A DNA stretch of 64,000 bases, taken from positions 7,709,738 through 7,773,737 of the forward strand of contig NZ_LR593886.1 of the NCBI RefSeq assembly GCF_901538265.1, in the 5' to 3' direction. The first letter of the stretch is position 1. Each line of letters begins with the position of its first letter. Origin of the DNA: Gemmata massiliana. GTDB taxonomy: Bacteria; Planctomycetota; Planctomycetia; Gemmatales; Gemmataceae. The notes beneath the pieces are model-generated. The model had not been told where the DNA came from, ran no database searches, and was given only the letters and a program-made list of their open reading frames with translations. A program made the position numbers and the translations under genes. Of the stretch, positions 53,272 through 62,423 are shown one piece after another.

Positions 53272-53627
53272 CCCGGAGCAACAAGACCAAGCGGCAGTCC
53301 CACGATCGGGCGGCCAAAGCTGAGAACGAGCTGCGCCGGCACGTGGCCGAATGGGTCGGCGCGATCCGCACCCTGATCATGCAACTCCACTACGAAGTAT
53401 CTCGCGTGCATGATGCGGCCAAGGATGGGACGATGTTGGCGCGGCTCATCGATACCACCGCACTCAACAACGTGTACATCGAGCTCTACGACGCGGACTG
53501 CGCCTCGGGTAATCTCACCGTCGAGGGCTACGAATTTTCCGTCCCCGATCTACTCGCAGCACGTGACCGCATCTGCGCTCAACTCCCCGCGCTAGCAATC
53601 GCCGGCACGAAAGGCGGTGCCCTGTGA
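53268..53627 (+). CDS. Small helical protein of the coupled trio
   Basis: 119 residues from GTG 53268, overlapping the previous stop by GTGA. Basic N-terminus (TRSNKTKRQSHDRAAKAENE), then amphipathic helices (GAIRTLIMQLHYEVSRVHDA, ALNNVYIELYDADCASG). No family recognised. Its last codons repeat those of the upstream gene (KGGAL) because the junction DNA is duplicated. Confidence 0.6.
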   Translation: MTRSNKTKRQSHDRAAKAENELRRHVAEWVGAIRTLIMQLHYEVSRVHDAAKDGTMLARLIDTTALNNVYIELYDADCASGNLTVEGYEFSVPDLLAARDRICAQLPALAIAGTKGGAL

Positions 53628-54133
53628 GCCGCAAAACCCAGGTCCATTGCCCGGAGTGCGACAACCCCGCACACGATACCGGGTTCGACGTGAAGCCCCG
53701 GCTCTACGGGTGCAATCAGTGCGGGCACACGTTCACCCACAAGCCGCCGAAGAAGAAACGCACACCGCAAGAACAAGCCGTGGTCCGCGCGCAGCGGAAC
53801 GTGAAACGGGTTCAGCGCGAGGTTGCCTTCGCCGTGAAGGTCAAGAACCGCAAGTTCGCCCAGGACGAGTGCAGTCGCGCCCTCGCGGCATGGATCATGG
53901 CGATCCGCGCCCGGTTCGATGAGATCTTCGAGAGCGTTCAGGCGGTTTACTTCGCGGCGCGCAAAGAGGACTGTTTGCTCCACGGGCTCATCTGCGAAAC
54001 GCGCCTGGAGCGGATCTACAGCGCGCTCGGTGACGTTGAAGGCGACATCCCGCTTCTCACCGTGGACTGCGAGATCCGCGATCCCGTGGAATTCGCCGGG
54101 CAAGTCAAAGAGAGCGGTAGTGTCTCAGTTTGA
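53624..54133 (+). CDS. Zinc-ribbon protein with helical tail
   Basis: 169 residues from GTG 53624, again overlapping the previous stop. Two zinc knuckles at the N-terminus (VHCPECDNPAHDTGF, LYGCNQCGHTFTHK) followed by a basic stretch PPKKKRTPQEQ and long helices (ALAAWIMAIRARFDEIFESV). Last gene of the trio; a terminator follows. Confidence 0.65.
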   Translation: MSRKTQVHCPECDNPAHDTGFDVKPRLYGCNQCGHTFTHKPPKKKRTPQEQAVVRAQRNVKRVQREVAFAVKVKNRKFAQDECSRALAAWIMAIRARFDEIFESVQAVYFAARKEDCLLHGLICETRLERIYSALGDVEGDIPLLTVDCEIRDPVEFAGQVKESGSVSV

Positions 54134-54141
54134 AAAGTAAA

Positions 54142-54177
54142 ACTAAAGACGCCCGTCATGTAGCGGGCGTCTTTAGT
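54142..54177. terminator. 14-base stem terminator
   Basis: ACTAAAGACGCCCG (54142-54155) and CGGGCGTCTTTAGT (54164-54177) pair exactly over an 8-base loop, just after the trio and facing the minus-strand gene at 54216, so it can serve both. Confidence 0.8.
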
Positions 54178-54215
54178 AAACGAATTGGTTGCGGATCTAA
54201 GGCTCTGCCCGCCGC

Positions 54216-54458
54216 CTACGGCAATTCCGATGACCCTTTGGCTGAAAGTGTGACGCCTTTGTCTGCAATCTCGTAAATACCCTGAGTGATGCGGTTCACG
54301 GAATCGCCCGCATCGGTTTTGTATGTCTTAATCCCTTCAATTTGCGACGAATTTACAGATAAGCTTGCGTCGGGGAATGTGGTTTCCTCGATTATTACGT
54401 AGTCCTTGCCGTCGGTGCCTGTCGCCTCGTACCTGCCTGTTCGCTTTGTAGAACTCAT
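54216..54458 (-). CDS. Small unknown protein
   Basis: 80 residues: MSSTKRTGRYEATGTDGKDY, VIIEETTFPDASLSVNSSQI, GIYEIADKGVTLSAKGSSEL. Beta-rich, no motif; ribosome site AGGAGCGACG precedes the ATG. It is less GC-rich than its neighbours, suggesting later arrival. Confidence 0.6.
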   Translation of the reverse strand: MSSTKRTGRYEATGTDGKDYVIIEETTFPDASLSVNSSQIEGIKTYKTDAGDSVNRITQGIYEIADKGVTLSAKGSSELP

Positions 54459-54514
54459 CTCGTCGCTCCTAGTTAAATGGCAGGCGGGTTGTTAACCCCC
54501 CGACCCGAAGCCGA

Positions 54515-55387
54515 TTATACCGCGGCGCCCCGATCCACTAGTTCCACTAACTGTTCGTATGCCCACACGCCCTTCGCAACCCCGGCCTTGAGTGCCGGTG
54601 GCATCCGAATTGCGCCGTGTCGTGTGATGAAGTTGTACGCGAAGAAATGAAGCACGATGGAGTGTTCCAGGTTCTCCAGCTTCTTACTGAAAGCGTTCGT
54701 GAGGCGTGTGAGCCGACGGCTCCGCATTCGCAGCGTGAGATTCTGTCGTTCGATGTAACTGGTGGACGCGGCCGAAAGAATCGGTTCTCCAGTGCTGGCG
54801 TGCTTTTGGCACCCGACGCATTCGGGCGGGCTGTATCGGGCTTCGTCTCGCGCCTCGTCGCCGTACACCTTAACCAGAACCGCGTGATCCACTTCGCCCC
54901 CGAATCCGTCTTCCATCGCCTGAACGTATGCCTTTAAGCCGTCTGTCGTGATCTGCACACGGTTCGCCAAGCGGCCCGCAAGGTCGCACACAAACGCACT
55001 GGCGTCGGTGAGGTCGCGAAGCCCGACCAACCACGACGGCACCAACTTCGTCTGCGCGCAAATCGCGATCCACGTCCAGATGGAACCGGCACCCGTGACC
55101 GGCTTCGCCATCGTCGCGACATTCTTTTCTTTTGCCGCTACGAACGCCCAAATCTCGTCCAACTGAAGGCTCTTGCACGGCAAGTTCCGCATCGAGTCGT
55201 ACTGGCACTTTGCGCACGCTTTGCCCGCGCCCACGAGCAATTTCGTGACGGTGTTGATCGACACGCCCACCATGCGGGACGTGGAGCGAAGTGAACATCC
55301 TTCGCAAAGGCAGCGAAGGATGCGGACCCGGTCTTCGGTGGATAGGCGATTCTTTATGACATTATGCGTGAGCGGCCTTCGCTGCAC
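54515..55387 (-). CDS. IS1-family-type transposase
   Basis: 290 residues. N-terminal HTH (LRSTSRMVGVSINTVTKLLV), Cys pair ACAKCQ, and the DDE core: LQLDEIWAFVAAKEKN, VQITTDGLKAYVQAME, and the final YIERQNLTLRMRSRRLTRLT. All catalytic acidic residues are present and the frame is intact. I could not find convincing terminal inverted repeats, so the element may be truncated at its ends or domesticated. Confidence 0.8.
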   Translation of the reverse strand: MQRRPLTHNVIKNRLSTEDRVRILRCLCEGCSLRSTSRMVGVSINTVTKLLVGAGKACAKCQYDSMRNLPCKSLQLDEIWAFVAAKEKNVATMAKPVTGAGSIWTWIAICAQTKLVPSWLVGLRDLTDASAFVCDLAGRLANRVQITTDGLKAYVQAMEDGFGGEVDHAVLVKVYGDEARDEARYSPPECVGCQKHASTGEPILSAASTSYIERQNLTLRMRSRRLTRLTNAFSKKLENLEHSIVLHFFAYNFITRHGAIRMPPALKAGVAKGVWAYEQLVELVDRGAAV

Positions 55388-55481
55388 AAGCTCGAAATAT
55401 CGTAATTAATCTTGATTTTATCGGAAATATTAGATATTTTATCGGTGTCGCGTGACTTTTATTACCCCTGGACAGTCTTTT

Positions 55482-56609
55482 ATGTTGCGAGAATTTTTGT
55501 TCGACGTGGCAAAGATCGTTGAAGGGGCGACCAATTCCGACTTGCAGAAGGTGGCGTCGTACACGGCCCAACTTGCTGACCGGTTGGAAGGCGCGGGCGA
55601 GACGGAGGCTGCGAATCGCATCCGGCGCATTCTCCAAAACAGCAAAGCGGGAACCTTGGGGCTCACGAAGGCAACAGGGCACAAGGCAAACGCCGCCCTT
55701 CCAGTGGACACGGAATCGCGTCTACCGGTCGCCGACGAAGAGCGGCCGATGCCCGGCGAAGTCAAGCTGGTTCTGTCCGAGGCAAGCAAGCGAGCACTTG
55801 AGCAATTCTTGAAGTTCTTCCGCGCTGCGGGTCGGCTGGTTGCTCACGGTGTCGGAGTATCGCCGTCCATCCTTCTGTACGGGCCGCCGGGGTGCGGCAA
55901 AACTCAACTGGCTCGATACGTTGCTGCAGAACTGTCACTCCCGCTCATCACTGCGAGAACCGACAGCCTCATCTCCTCGTACCTGGGGAGCACATCGAAG
56001 AACATTCGTCAGTTGTTCGACCACGCTGCGTCCCGACCATGCGTTCTCTTTTTGGATGAATTCGACGCTCTCGCAAAGATGCGTGACGACGGCCGCGAGT
56101 TGGGTGAGTTGAAGCGCGTCGTTATTAGTTTGCTTCAGAACATCGACGCCCTTGGCACGGACCACGTTCTCATCGCTGCGACCAACCACGAGCATCTGCT
56201 CGACCCCGCCATCTGGCGACGATTCCACTACAAGCTGAAGTTGACCGAGCCGGATTTCAACGGGCGGGCGGCAATGGCGGCAACTTTTTTCGGTTCGTTC
56301 GCCACGCCCGAGTTGGCCGAACTCGTGGCGGCGATCAGCGACGGAATGACGGGAGCGCAACTGAGACAGGTTGCTGAGGACTGCGTGCGCGCGTCGGTGC
56401 TGGCAGACCAGAACCAAGTCACCGCACCGCAAGCCATCCACGCGATGCTCGCCGCAAACCCTAACACTCCGCTCGCGTCGGCTACGGTAGCCGATCAACT
56501 CAGAGCGCTACGAACGCTCGACAAGAAGCGGTTCACGCAAGCCCGCCTTGCGTCCATATTCGGGTACTCCCAATCGTGGGTATCCGATCTACTTCGGAGC
56601 AACACATGA
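55482..56609 (+). CDS. ietA: AAA ATPase of an IetAS-like ATPase/subtilase defence pair
   Basis: 375 residues from ATG 55482; GTG 55452 is in frame and possible. Walker A LLYGPPGCGKTQLA near 130-143, pore-loop region SSYLGSTSKNIRQLFDHA, Walker B CVLFLDEFDALAKM near 186-199, sensor 1 VLIAATNHEHLLD, arginine-finger WRRFHY. The C-terminus is an HTH-like RFTQARLASIFGYSQSWVSD. It is of the FtsH/Cdc48-like AAA type. The last base of the stop overlaps the protease start (ATGA). AAA plus subtilase is the IetAS arrangement, known from plasmid stability and phage-defence work. The family assignment rests on architecture. Confidence 0.8.
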   Translation: MLREFLFDVAKIVEGATNSDLQKVASYTAQLADRLEGAGETEAANRIRRILQNSKAGTLGLTKATGHKANAALPVDTESRLPVADEERPMPGEVKLVLSEASKRALEQFLKFFRAAGRLVAHGVGVSPSILLYGPPGCGKTQLARYVAAELSLPLITARTDSLISSYLGSTSKNIRQLFDHAASRPCVLFLDEFDALAKMRDDGRELGELKRVVISLLQNIDALGTDHVLIAATNHEHLLDPAIWRRFHYKLKLTEPDFNGRAAMAATFFGSFATPELAELVAAISDGMTGAQLRQVAEDCVRASVLADQNQVTAPQAIHAMLAANPNTPLASATVADQLRALRTLDKKRFTQARLASIFGYSQSWVSDLLRSNT

Positions 56610-57547
56610 GCGATGCTTTGCTGCCTATCAAGGTCGTGGTCGCCCGCGAGAACCTCGATTACATTACTCGCTCGGTGACGCCGCAGCAGTGGCCGCCGTT
56701 TAGAGACGTTACACCTGAGCTACGTGGCAAGCTCTCCAAAGAGGTGTTAGACGCCGGACAGCACTTCGCGCGCACCTTTCCGGATTGGAACACAGCGCCC
56801 GCCGTTGCTAAGGTGACGCTCATCCCTGAAGCCCTTGCTAAGACCTACCAGCCAAAGGCTATCTTCAACGACAAGACTTGCCCCATCATCGGCGCGGGTG
56901 CGCTGGGCGAGTTATACGTAAGCGCGACGCCCGGCGGCATGCAGAGATTGGCGGATCAACTTCTGCACGACGTAAGGGTCGTTGCCATCGCCCATATTTC
57001 CACCATCGCGCGGATCGAGCCGCACTCCCTACAACTGCCCCCGGACCTTCAACCCAGCGCGATCGTCACGCCAAAGCAGATGAGCAAGGCAAAGCGGTTG
57101 CGGTGCCGTCTATTCCAGCACCCGAACCAGGACGAGGCTGTAGCCGAGCAAGCCTTTATTCTTTTTGCTGAATCCAAGGGGGCCACGAAGGTTGAGCGGA
57201 TGCCTTACGCCCCGGGCGTTCGCATCTACTGTCTGCACGATGTTCCGCCGGACAAGATTCCCGACCTTCAGGGCAATCAGGCCATCGAAGATATTTCGCT
57301 CTTCCCCGTCTATCATCAAGTCCGATCCAAGTACCGCATCCGTGCGGCGCTGACGGCCGACTTCTTCCCGCCGCCGGTTGCGGGAAAGGTGTACGGAGTG
57401 GTCGGCCTGATCGATAGCGGCACAGACCCTATCAACGAGCACTTGCAGGCTTGGGTCATCGCCAGAGATGACGGGAATATACCCCGTGAGATGCAGGATA
57501 ACACTCACGGCAGTTTCGTGGCGGGAGTGGCGATACACGGTAGGCTG

Positions 57548-58753
57548 CAGGGCCGGCGCACTTCATTTAGTCGTCAGAATCTTAAGCACTTTGAGCAGGT
57601 ATTGATCGTCCCAGGCGGCCTTCATGCGTCGAGTACGAATGCTGCCCTTGGTGTCCGCCCGCTGGAGCAGGGACAGGGCAACCCGGCGAATCATGCCCAG
57701 GTTGGCCCCGGCGTGTCCGGCCCGAGCCCGGCTGTCGTCTTCCCGGAACGCGATGTCCAGACACCAATGGAGCCCGTTCTCAATGCCCCAATGGTTGCGG
57801 ATGTACCCCGCCAGCTCGACCGCCCCGATCCGCAAGCTGGTGAGGTAGTAATGGGCGGTGCTCTCATTCGGCTTCCCGTTCACCACCCGCTCCCGGCACA
57901 CCAGGGCCACGGCCCCAACATCGGCCCACCCGCTCGGTAGCCCTTCCGGATCTTCAACCACCGTCACGTACCGCTCTTCCTCGCGCCCGTGCCCGTCCTC
58001 GACCGCGGACCCCATGTCACACCCGGCGAACGCGTCCTCCCCGGCCCGCGCGAACACCTCCGCCACCGCGCCGCGCAACCCCTTCTGGTTCCCCTTCACG
58101 CACACCACGTAATGCCCGCCCTGGGTGCGGATCTGGGACACCAACTCCTTCTGGCAAAAGGCCGCGTCGACGGTCACCACCGCGCCCGTCAGATCCAGGG
58201 CGCCCAACAGATCTGGGGCCGTGGTGATCTCGTGTCCGCCCTCGGGCACGGACCGCTGGCCCAGGATCAACCGGTTCTCCACGGCCCACGCCTCGACCAG
58301 ATGCAAGCACCCGGTGAACGTGTTCTTGGTGGACCGCCGGGCGCTCTTACCATCGATCGCCACGTGCACCAGGCCGGTACTCTCGCATGCGGCTGCCATC
58401 CAGCGCCCGAACCGGTCCGCGAACGCGTCCGGGTCCAGCTTGGCGAACACGCGCTCGAACGTGTCCGGGCTCGGAACCCCGTGGGGCAACCGCAGGTACG
58501 GGGCGAACAACGTTTGCTTGGCCCGACCGAACGCGGCCACCTGGTCCCACCCGTCGGCCCCGGCGATCACCGCACACGTGGCCAACGTGAGGATATCCAC
58601 CAGCTCATGCAACTTGTTCTTCGTTTCGCGGCGCGGGTCTGGCACATCCGCAAACACCGCCAGCAGCGGAATACTCATCGGGGTTCCTCCATAACAACCC
58701 CGATATAGACGTAAATGCGGCTGCCGTCACGGGTTCATAGTGCGCCAACCCTG
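57548..58753 (-). mobile_element. ISAs1-family insertion sequence, 1206 bp, in the protease gene
   Basis: Ends CAGGGCCGGCGCAC (57548) and, inverted, CAGGGTTGGCGCAC (58753). Flanked by the exact 10-base duplication CGGTAGGCTG at 57538-57547 and 58754-58763, the usual length for this family. The clean duplication shows a simple and probably recent insertion. Confidence 0.9.
57563..58678 (-). CDS. ISAs1-family transposase
   Basis: 371 residues, intact. N-terminal DDE_Tnp_1-associated domain (FADVPDPRRETKNKLHELVD), then HVAIDGKSARRS (first Asp), AVVTVDAAFCQKELVSQIRT (second), and GYIRNHWGIENGLHWCLDIA with FREDDSRARAGHA (final Glu/Asp). Length and motifs are those of active ISAs1 transposases, so the element may still be mobile. 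Confidence 0.9.
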   Translation of the reverse strand: MSIPLLAVFADVPDPRRETKNKLHELVDILTLATCAVIAGADGWDQVAAFGRAKQTLFAPYLRLPHGVPSPDTFERVFAKLDPDAFADRFGRWMAAACESTGLVHVAIDGKSARRSTKNTFTGCLHLVEAWAVENRLILGQRSVPEGGHEITTAPDLLGALDLTGAVVTVDAAFCQKELVSQIRTQGGHYVVCVKGNQKGLRGAVAEVFARAGEDAFAGCDMGSAVEDGHGREEERYVTVVEDPEGLPSGWADVGAVALVCRERVVNGKPNESTAHYYLTSLRIGAVELAGYIRNHWGIENGLHWCLDIAFREDDSRARAGHAGANLGMIRRVALSLLQRADTKGSIRTRRMKAAWDDQYLLKVLKILTTK

Positions 58754-59391
58754 CGGTAGGCTGTTGAACAACGGCAACGAGAATTTCCCATCTACCTCTT
58801 GTCGGATCGTTGATGTTGTTGCTCTCGACCGAGACGGCAGCATCGACGAATACGACCTGCTCACCGTGATCGACAATGCCATTACTAAGTACCCTTTCGT
58901 CCGCGTGTGGAATCTCTCGCTCGGTCGCGACACCCCATGCGTAGACGACCGGCACTCCCCGCTCGGAAGCGCTCTCGATGAGCGGATGAAGACGCACGAC
59001 ATTGTGTTTGTGTGTGCTGCCGGCAACTATGAAACCACCCCGCTCCGCAACTGGCCCCCCGACGGGTCAATTGCCTCTGACGAAGACCGGATTTGCCCAC
59101 CCGCTGACGCACTGCGCGGTGTGACAGTCGGCGGCATAGCTCACTTGGACAACCGCAACACATGCGTCCGTCAGGGCGAGCCGTCGCCATTTACACGCCG
59201 CGGCCCTGCCCCTTCATTTGGGATCAAGCCCGAAGTGGCGTACCCGGCCGGAAACTGTGACAAGGACGGACGGCACACCCAGACCGGCATCGTCTCGATC
59301 GACAGCAACGGCAACGAGACCGAGAGCGTCGGCACGAGCTACGCCACCCCGCTCGCATCGAGCGTGATGGCGAACCTGATTAGCGAACTTA

Positions 59392-60321
59392 CTGACTGTC
59401 CCGTATGTGGTGATTTGCAGTAACCTGTTTGCCGGCCAGCGAATCCGGGTGCCGCTCTCCGTCCCGTAGGATGGGGATGCGAACTCAGCGTTACCCGAGT
59501 GACGTGACCGACGAGCAGTGGGCCCTGGTCGAGCCGCTCATCCCGGTGTACCCGGGCGGGCGGCCTCGCACGACCTCGACCCGCGACGTCCTCGACGGCG
59601 TCTTCTACCTGTTGCGGACCGGGTGCCCGTGGCGGTTCCTGCCGAAGGAGTTCCCGCCCAAGAGTACCACCTGGCGGTACTTCGACGAGTGGCGGCACAA
59701 CGGCACGCTCGACGCGATTCACGACGCCCTGCGGGAGAAGGTCCGCCGACACGGCGGCCGCGAGCCGACGCCCTCGGCCGGGAGCATCGACACCCAGTCG
59801 GTCCCGGCCAGTGAGGGTGGAGAGGCACGCGGGTACGACGCCCACAAGAAGGTGAACGGCCGGAAACGACACGTGGTGGTGGACACGCTCGGGTTACTCG
59901 TGGCGGTAGCGGTCACGGCCGCCAGCGACGATGACGGGACTCGTGCCCCGGCGGTGCTGGCGAAGATCACCGGCGAGGGCTTCCCCCGGCTGCGGCGGCT
60001 GTGGGCGGACAGCAAGTACCACAACCACGGCCTGTACGCCTGGGTCGCCCAGCACGCGGGATACGAGATCGAGGTGGTCCGCCGGCCCGATGGCGAGACG
60101 GGCTGGGTCAAGTTGCCGAAGCGGTGGGTGGTGGAACGGACGTTCGCCTGGCTGAAGCGATGCCGGCGGCTGACGGTCGATCGGGAGAAGACGATTCGGT
60201 CGAGCGAGGCGATGGTCCGGCTGGCCATGATCCGACTCATGCTCCGTCGCCTCCACCCGACCAACGACGAGGCACCGTTCCGCTACCGAAAGAGCTCGTA
60301 ATACCCCTATGGGACAGTCAG
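59392..60321 (+). mobile_element. IS5-family insertion sequence, 930 bp, in the protease gene
   Basis: Terminal repeats CTGACTGTCCC at 59392 and inverted at 60321, with further similarity inward (TA..GTG). Flanked by TTA at 59389-59391 and 60322-60324, the T-N-A type duplication of the IS427-like group of IS5. Removing it restores the protease frame (SEL-SAGGEVAP). Confidence 0.85.
59471..60301 (+). CDS. IS5-family transposase
   Basis: 276 residues from ATG 59471 (ATG 59477 is an alternative). DUF4096-type N-terminus (SDVTDEQWALVEPLIPVYPG), DDE core: AGSIDTQSVPAS (first Asp), LRRLWADSKYHNHGLY (second), KRWVVERTFAWLKRCRRLTV (Glu) with the DREKT end. Intact single frame; not the two-frame arrangement of some IS427 members. 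Confidence 0.9.
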   Translation: MGMRTQRYPSDVTDEQWALVEPLIPVYPGGRPRTTSTRDVLDGVFYLLRTGCPWRFLPKEFPPKSTTWRYFDEWRHNGTLDAIHDALREKVRRHGGREPTPSAGSIDTQSVPASEGGEARGYDAHKKVNGRKRHVVVDTLGLLVAVAVTAASDDDGTRAPAVLAKITGEGFPRLRRLWADSKYHNHGLYAWVAQHAGYEIEVVRRPDGETGWVKLPKRWVVERTFAWLKRCRRLTVDREKTIRSSEAMVRLAMIRLMLRRLHPTNDEAPFRYRKSS

Positions 60322-61023
60322 TTAGTGCGGGCGGCGAGGTGGCGCCCGTTCCACTTGCCAAAGCCTTGTTCTGCCACTCAGCCTTTTTGCGGTCGGGTCC
60401 GCCAACACCGGACGAACTCCGATATCGTGGCGTCGGCTGTCCGCAAGACCTTGCGGAAATGCTGCAATGCCGTCAGTCTGCCGCGACGATCATCCTCCAA
60501 GTGCCGCTCACTTCGAGGCCCGATTTCGTGAAGAACCCTTTCCCGCTTCCGCGGTCTCTCTTGGGTGACAGTGACGGGCTACAGTGCGAAATGTTCATGA
60601 CACTCTATTACGATTCGCCGCTGGACGCTTCCTGTCAGTGCGAGTACACGCGAGTCAACGTGGAAGCGTCACTCGGAGAGGTGCGTGAGCGCAACCGGAA
60701 AGACAAAGACCCGGCGGATCTCTTCGGGGGCGAAGTTCGCGTTGTGCCACGAAAACTGAAGAGCGCGTACCCCAACGAGAAGGAGCGAGTAGAGCACGGA
60801 TTCAAGTGGTCGCCGCTGAAGTTCTACCACCGCAAATTCATGCGGAAAGAGGTACAAGGGCCGTGGGAACTGCGGTTGGAGATGCTCACCCGAAACGGCG
60901 TGGTGCTGGAGCATCCCATCAACGTGTTTTTGGTGGTCACGCTACGGTCAGCGAAGCCTGGGGCGACCGTCTACGACGAACTCGTCGTAGAAATGGCCCG
61001 ACTGGGCTGGGGTGCGAACGATC

Positions 61024-61317
61024 TCAAGATTCGCTCCCGTGAGCGTCACTAGCCCCCTCCTTCCCCCACCGCGCCGCGGACGCTTTCTTTGCGCTCGCGG
61101 TTCTTTGTTTCTTGGTCATCGACTTCGCCCGCGCCTTCCCACCCTTCAACCCGCCCACCGCCCCACGCGCGACGGCGCTCGGATCTTTCCCCACGTCCCG
61201 ATCGGGAGTCTTCTCGGCCGCGCCAGTAGCTTCCGCGACGATCCGCGCAGCGAGCTGGTTGAGGTCGAGTTTCGTCTTCGGCTTTGCGGCCGGCTTCTTC
61301 TTCGGTGACTTCGCCAT
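61024..61317 (-). CDS. Small basic Ala/Lys-rich protein
   Basis: 97 residues from ATG 61317. N-terminus AKSPKKKPAAKPKTKLDLNQ, centre GAVGGLKGGKARAKSMTKKQ, ending KKASAARWGKEG. The GGKARAKxM(S/T)xxxRxxxAKKAxxARW pattern recurs in small bacterial proteins, some linked to plasmids and toxin loci. Its 3' end overlaps the protease 3' end on the other strand. Likely nucleic-acid binding (inference). Confidence 0.6.
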   Translation of the reverse strand: MAKSPKKKPAAKPKTKLDLNQLAARIVAEATGAAEKTPDRDVGKDPSAVARGAVGGLKGGKARAKSMTKKQRTASAKKASAARWGKEGASDAHGSES

Positions 61318-61474
61318 ACCCAAACACTAACCGCGTGCCGAATTCCGGGCAAGTCCGCGAGATCGCGAAGAAATTTCAAACTGAGACACTACCAAGAGAG
61401 CTGGAAGCTGTGAAGGCCCAGGTCGGCGCGGTAGTTGTGGGTGCTCGCCCAACACCCTTTTTGGAGGCCCGCAC

Positions 61475-61705
61475 GTATCCAAGAATGCCGCACTCAAGCC
61501 GAGCAATCCCGCAGTGATCGAGGCCGTGTCCGAAGGTGCAATGTCCGTCCGTCAGGCGATGGCTTTCACCGGCGACTCACGCGGCCGGCTGTTTCAGTTG
61601 ATGGATGCCGGCGTGCTGGAGTGGTTTAAAGCGGGCCGTGATCGGCGCATCACCCGCAAGTCGCTCGTCGAATACCTTGCGGCCCTCTACGTCGCGAACA
61701 AGTAA
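61475..61705 (+). CDS. Excisionase-like HTH protein (copy C), altered start codon
   Basis: 76 residues if begun at 61475, 63 from GTG 61514. Core MSVRQAMAFTGDSRGRLFQL, MDAGVLEWFKAGRDRRITRK, SLVEYLAALYVANK aligns with copy A at 50982. The upstream context GGAGG-N7-codon is the same as copy A, but the codon is GTA here where copy A has GTG. Either translation starts poorly at GTG 61514 without a ribosome site, or the gene is silent. Confidence 0.6.
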   Translation, partial: VSKNAALKPSNPAVIEAVSEGAMSVRQAMAFTGDSRGRLFQLMDAGVLEWFKAGRDRRITRKSLVEYLAALYVANK

Positions 61706-61812
61706 GCCACAGGTGGCATTTCCCCCACTTCTCGCTGATCGTGAGCACGACCCTTCCCGGGTCAGTAAGTATTCTGCCCTACGTCGCCCTTCTTGTTCAG
61801 GAGTTTCGCACA

Positions 61813-62060
61813 ATGGGACGTCCAGCCAAGCCCATGTTCCAGGCCCCGACCTCGGAAGAGATTTGCTCCGAAGGTGCCTCTCGCCGGAGGGGGCGGCCGA
61901 GTTCACTTCCCTCTCCCGGACGGAAATCGATCGCGCGATCGTCCGGGGAGAGATCGAGACGTTCCGCTACGGGCGCCGCGTGCTCATTGCAAAACGAGAG
62001 ATGGTCCGATGGCTCGCGGATTTGCGAGACAAAAATTTGCAATCCACCGGCCGCATCTGA
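61813..62060 (+). pseudogene. Excisionase-like HTH gene with a frameshift
   Basis: ATG 61813 after AGGAG gives MGRPAKPMFQAPTSEEICSE, and the conserved rest, CLSPEGAAEFTSLSRTEIDR, AIVRGEIETFRYGRRVLIAK, REMVRWLADLRDKNL, is in another frame to 62060. A single base near 61870 is gained or lost. DNA-binding family, divergent from copies A-C. Confidence 0.6.
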
Positions 62061-62148
62061 GTGCACTGGTGCACCAATTATGAATGCGGATTGTCATTGA
62101 TCGCCAAACTATCCTGCTCCACGTCGCCCGATACTGTTGGAGCAGGTT

Positions 62149-62391
62149 ATGCGTGTCCCCAAGTTGACGACGCGGCTCGTGAAGATGCAAGAAGCGTGCA
62201 GGGCACTCGGGTGCTGCCGCCGAACGTTCTGGCGCCGGTGGCACTTGGTATTCACCGCTCCGCGCCCGGTCTTGCAACGGAAGGGCGCGGAGCGCCGTGT
62301 CTACGAAGACGAGCTGGCCATCGCAATTGAGCAGTCGAGTCGAGGCGTCGCACCGGTGCTGAACTACAGGCGCATCAAAGGGCGGCTCTGA
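62149..62391 (+). CDS. Small HTH-like DNA-binding protein
   Basis: 80 residues from ATG 62149 after GGAGCAGGTT. Reads VKMQEACRALGCCRRTFWRR and QRKGAERRVYEDELAIAIEQ, an MerR/Xis-type HTH with a wing. Fifth small HTH gene in the region. A terminator follows. Confidence 0.6.
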   Translation: MRVPKLTTRLVKMQEACRALGCCRRTFWRRWHLVFTAPRPVLQRKGAERRVYEDELAIAIEQSSRGVAPVLNYRRIKGRL

Positions 62392-62423
62392 TTCGGAAAC
62401 CGAGAAATGGTCTTGGTGCTTCG

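Larger units (their letters stand above)
56606..61052 (+). pseudogene. ietS: Subtilisin-like (S8) protease of the IetAS-like pair, split by two insertion sequences
   Basis: Three coding segments: 56606-57547, 58764-59391 and 60325-61052. Joined after removing both insertions and one copy of each target duplication they give an uninterrupted 765-residue protein. The S8 triad is complete: Asp in VVGLIDSGTD (segment 1), His in DNTHGSFVAGVAIHG (segment 1, at the first insertion), Ser in VGTSYATPLAS (segment 2), with the oxyanion Asn region FVCAAGNYE. As it stands the protease is inactive. The start ATG overlaps the ATPase stop. The first 270 residues are a non-catalytic N-domain, as in IetS. Confidence 0.85.

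Noticed and set aside
54515..55387. Complete IS1 element with inverted repeats
   Set aside because: I could not identify matching terminal repeats or a target duplication, so only the transposase gene is reported.
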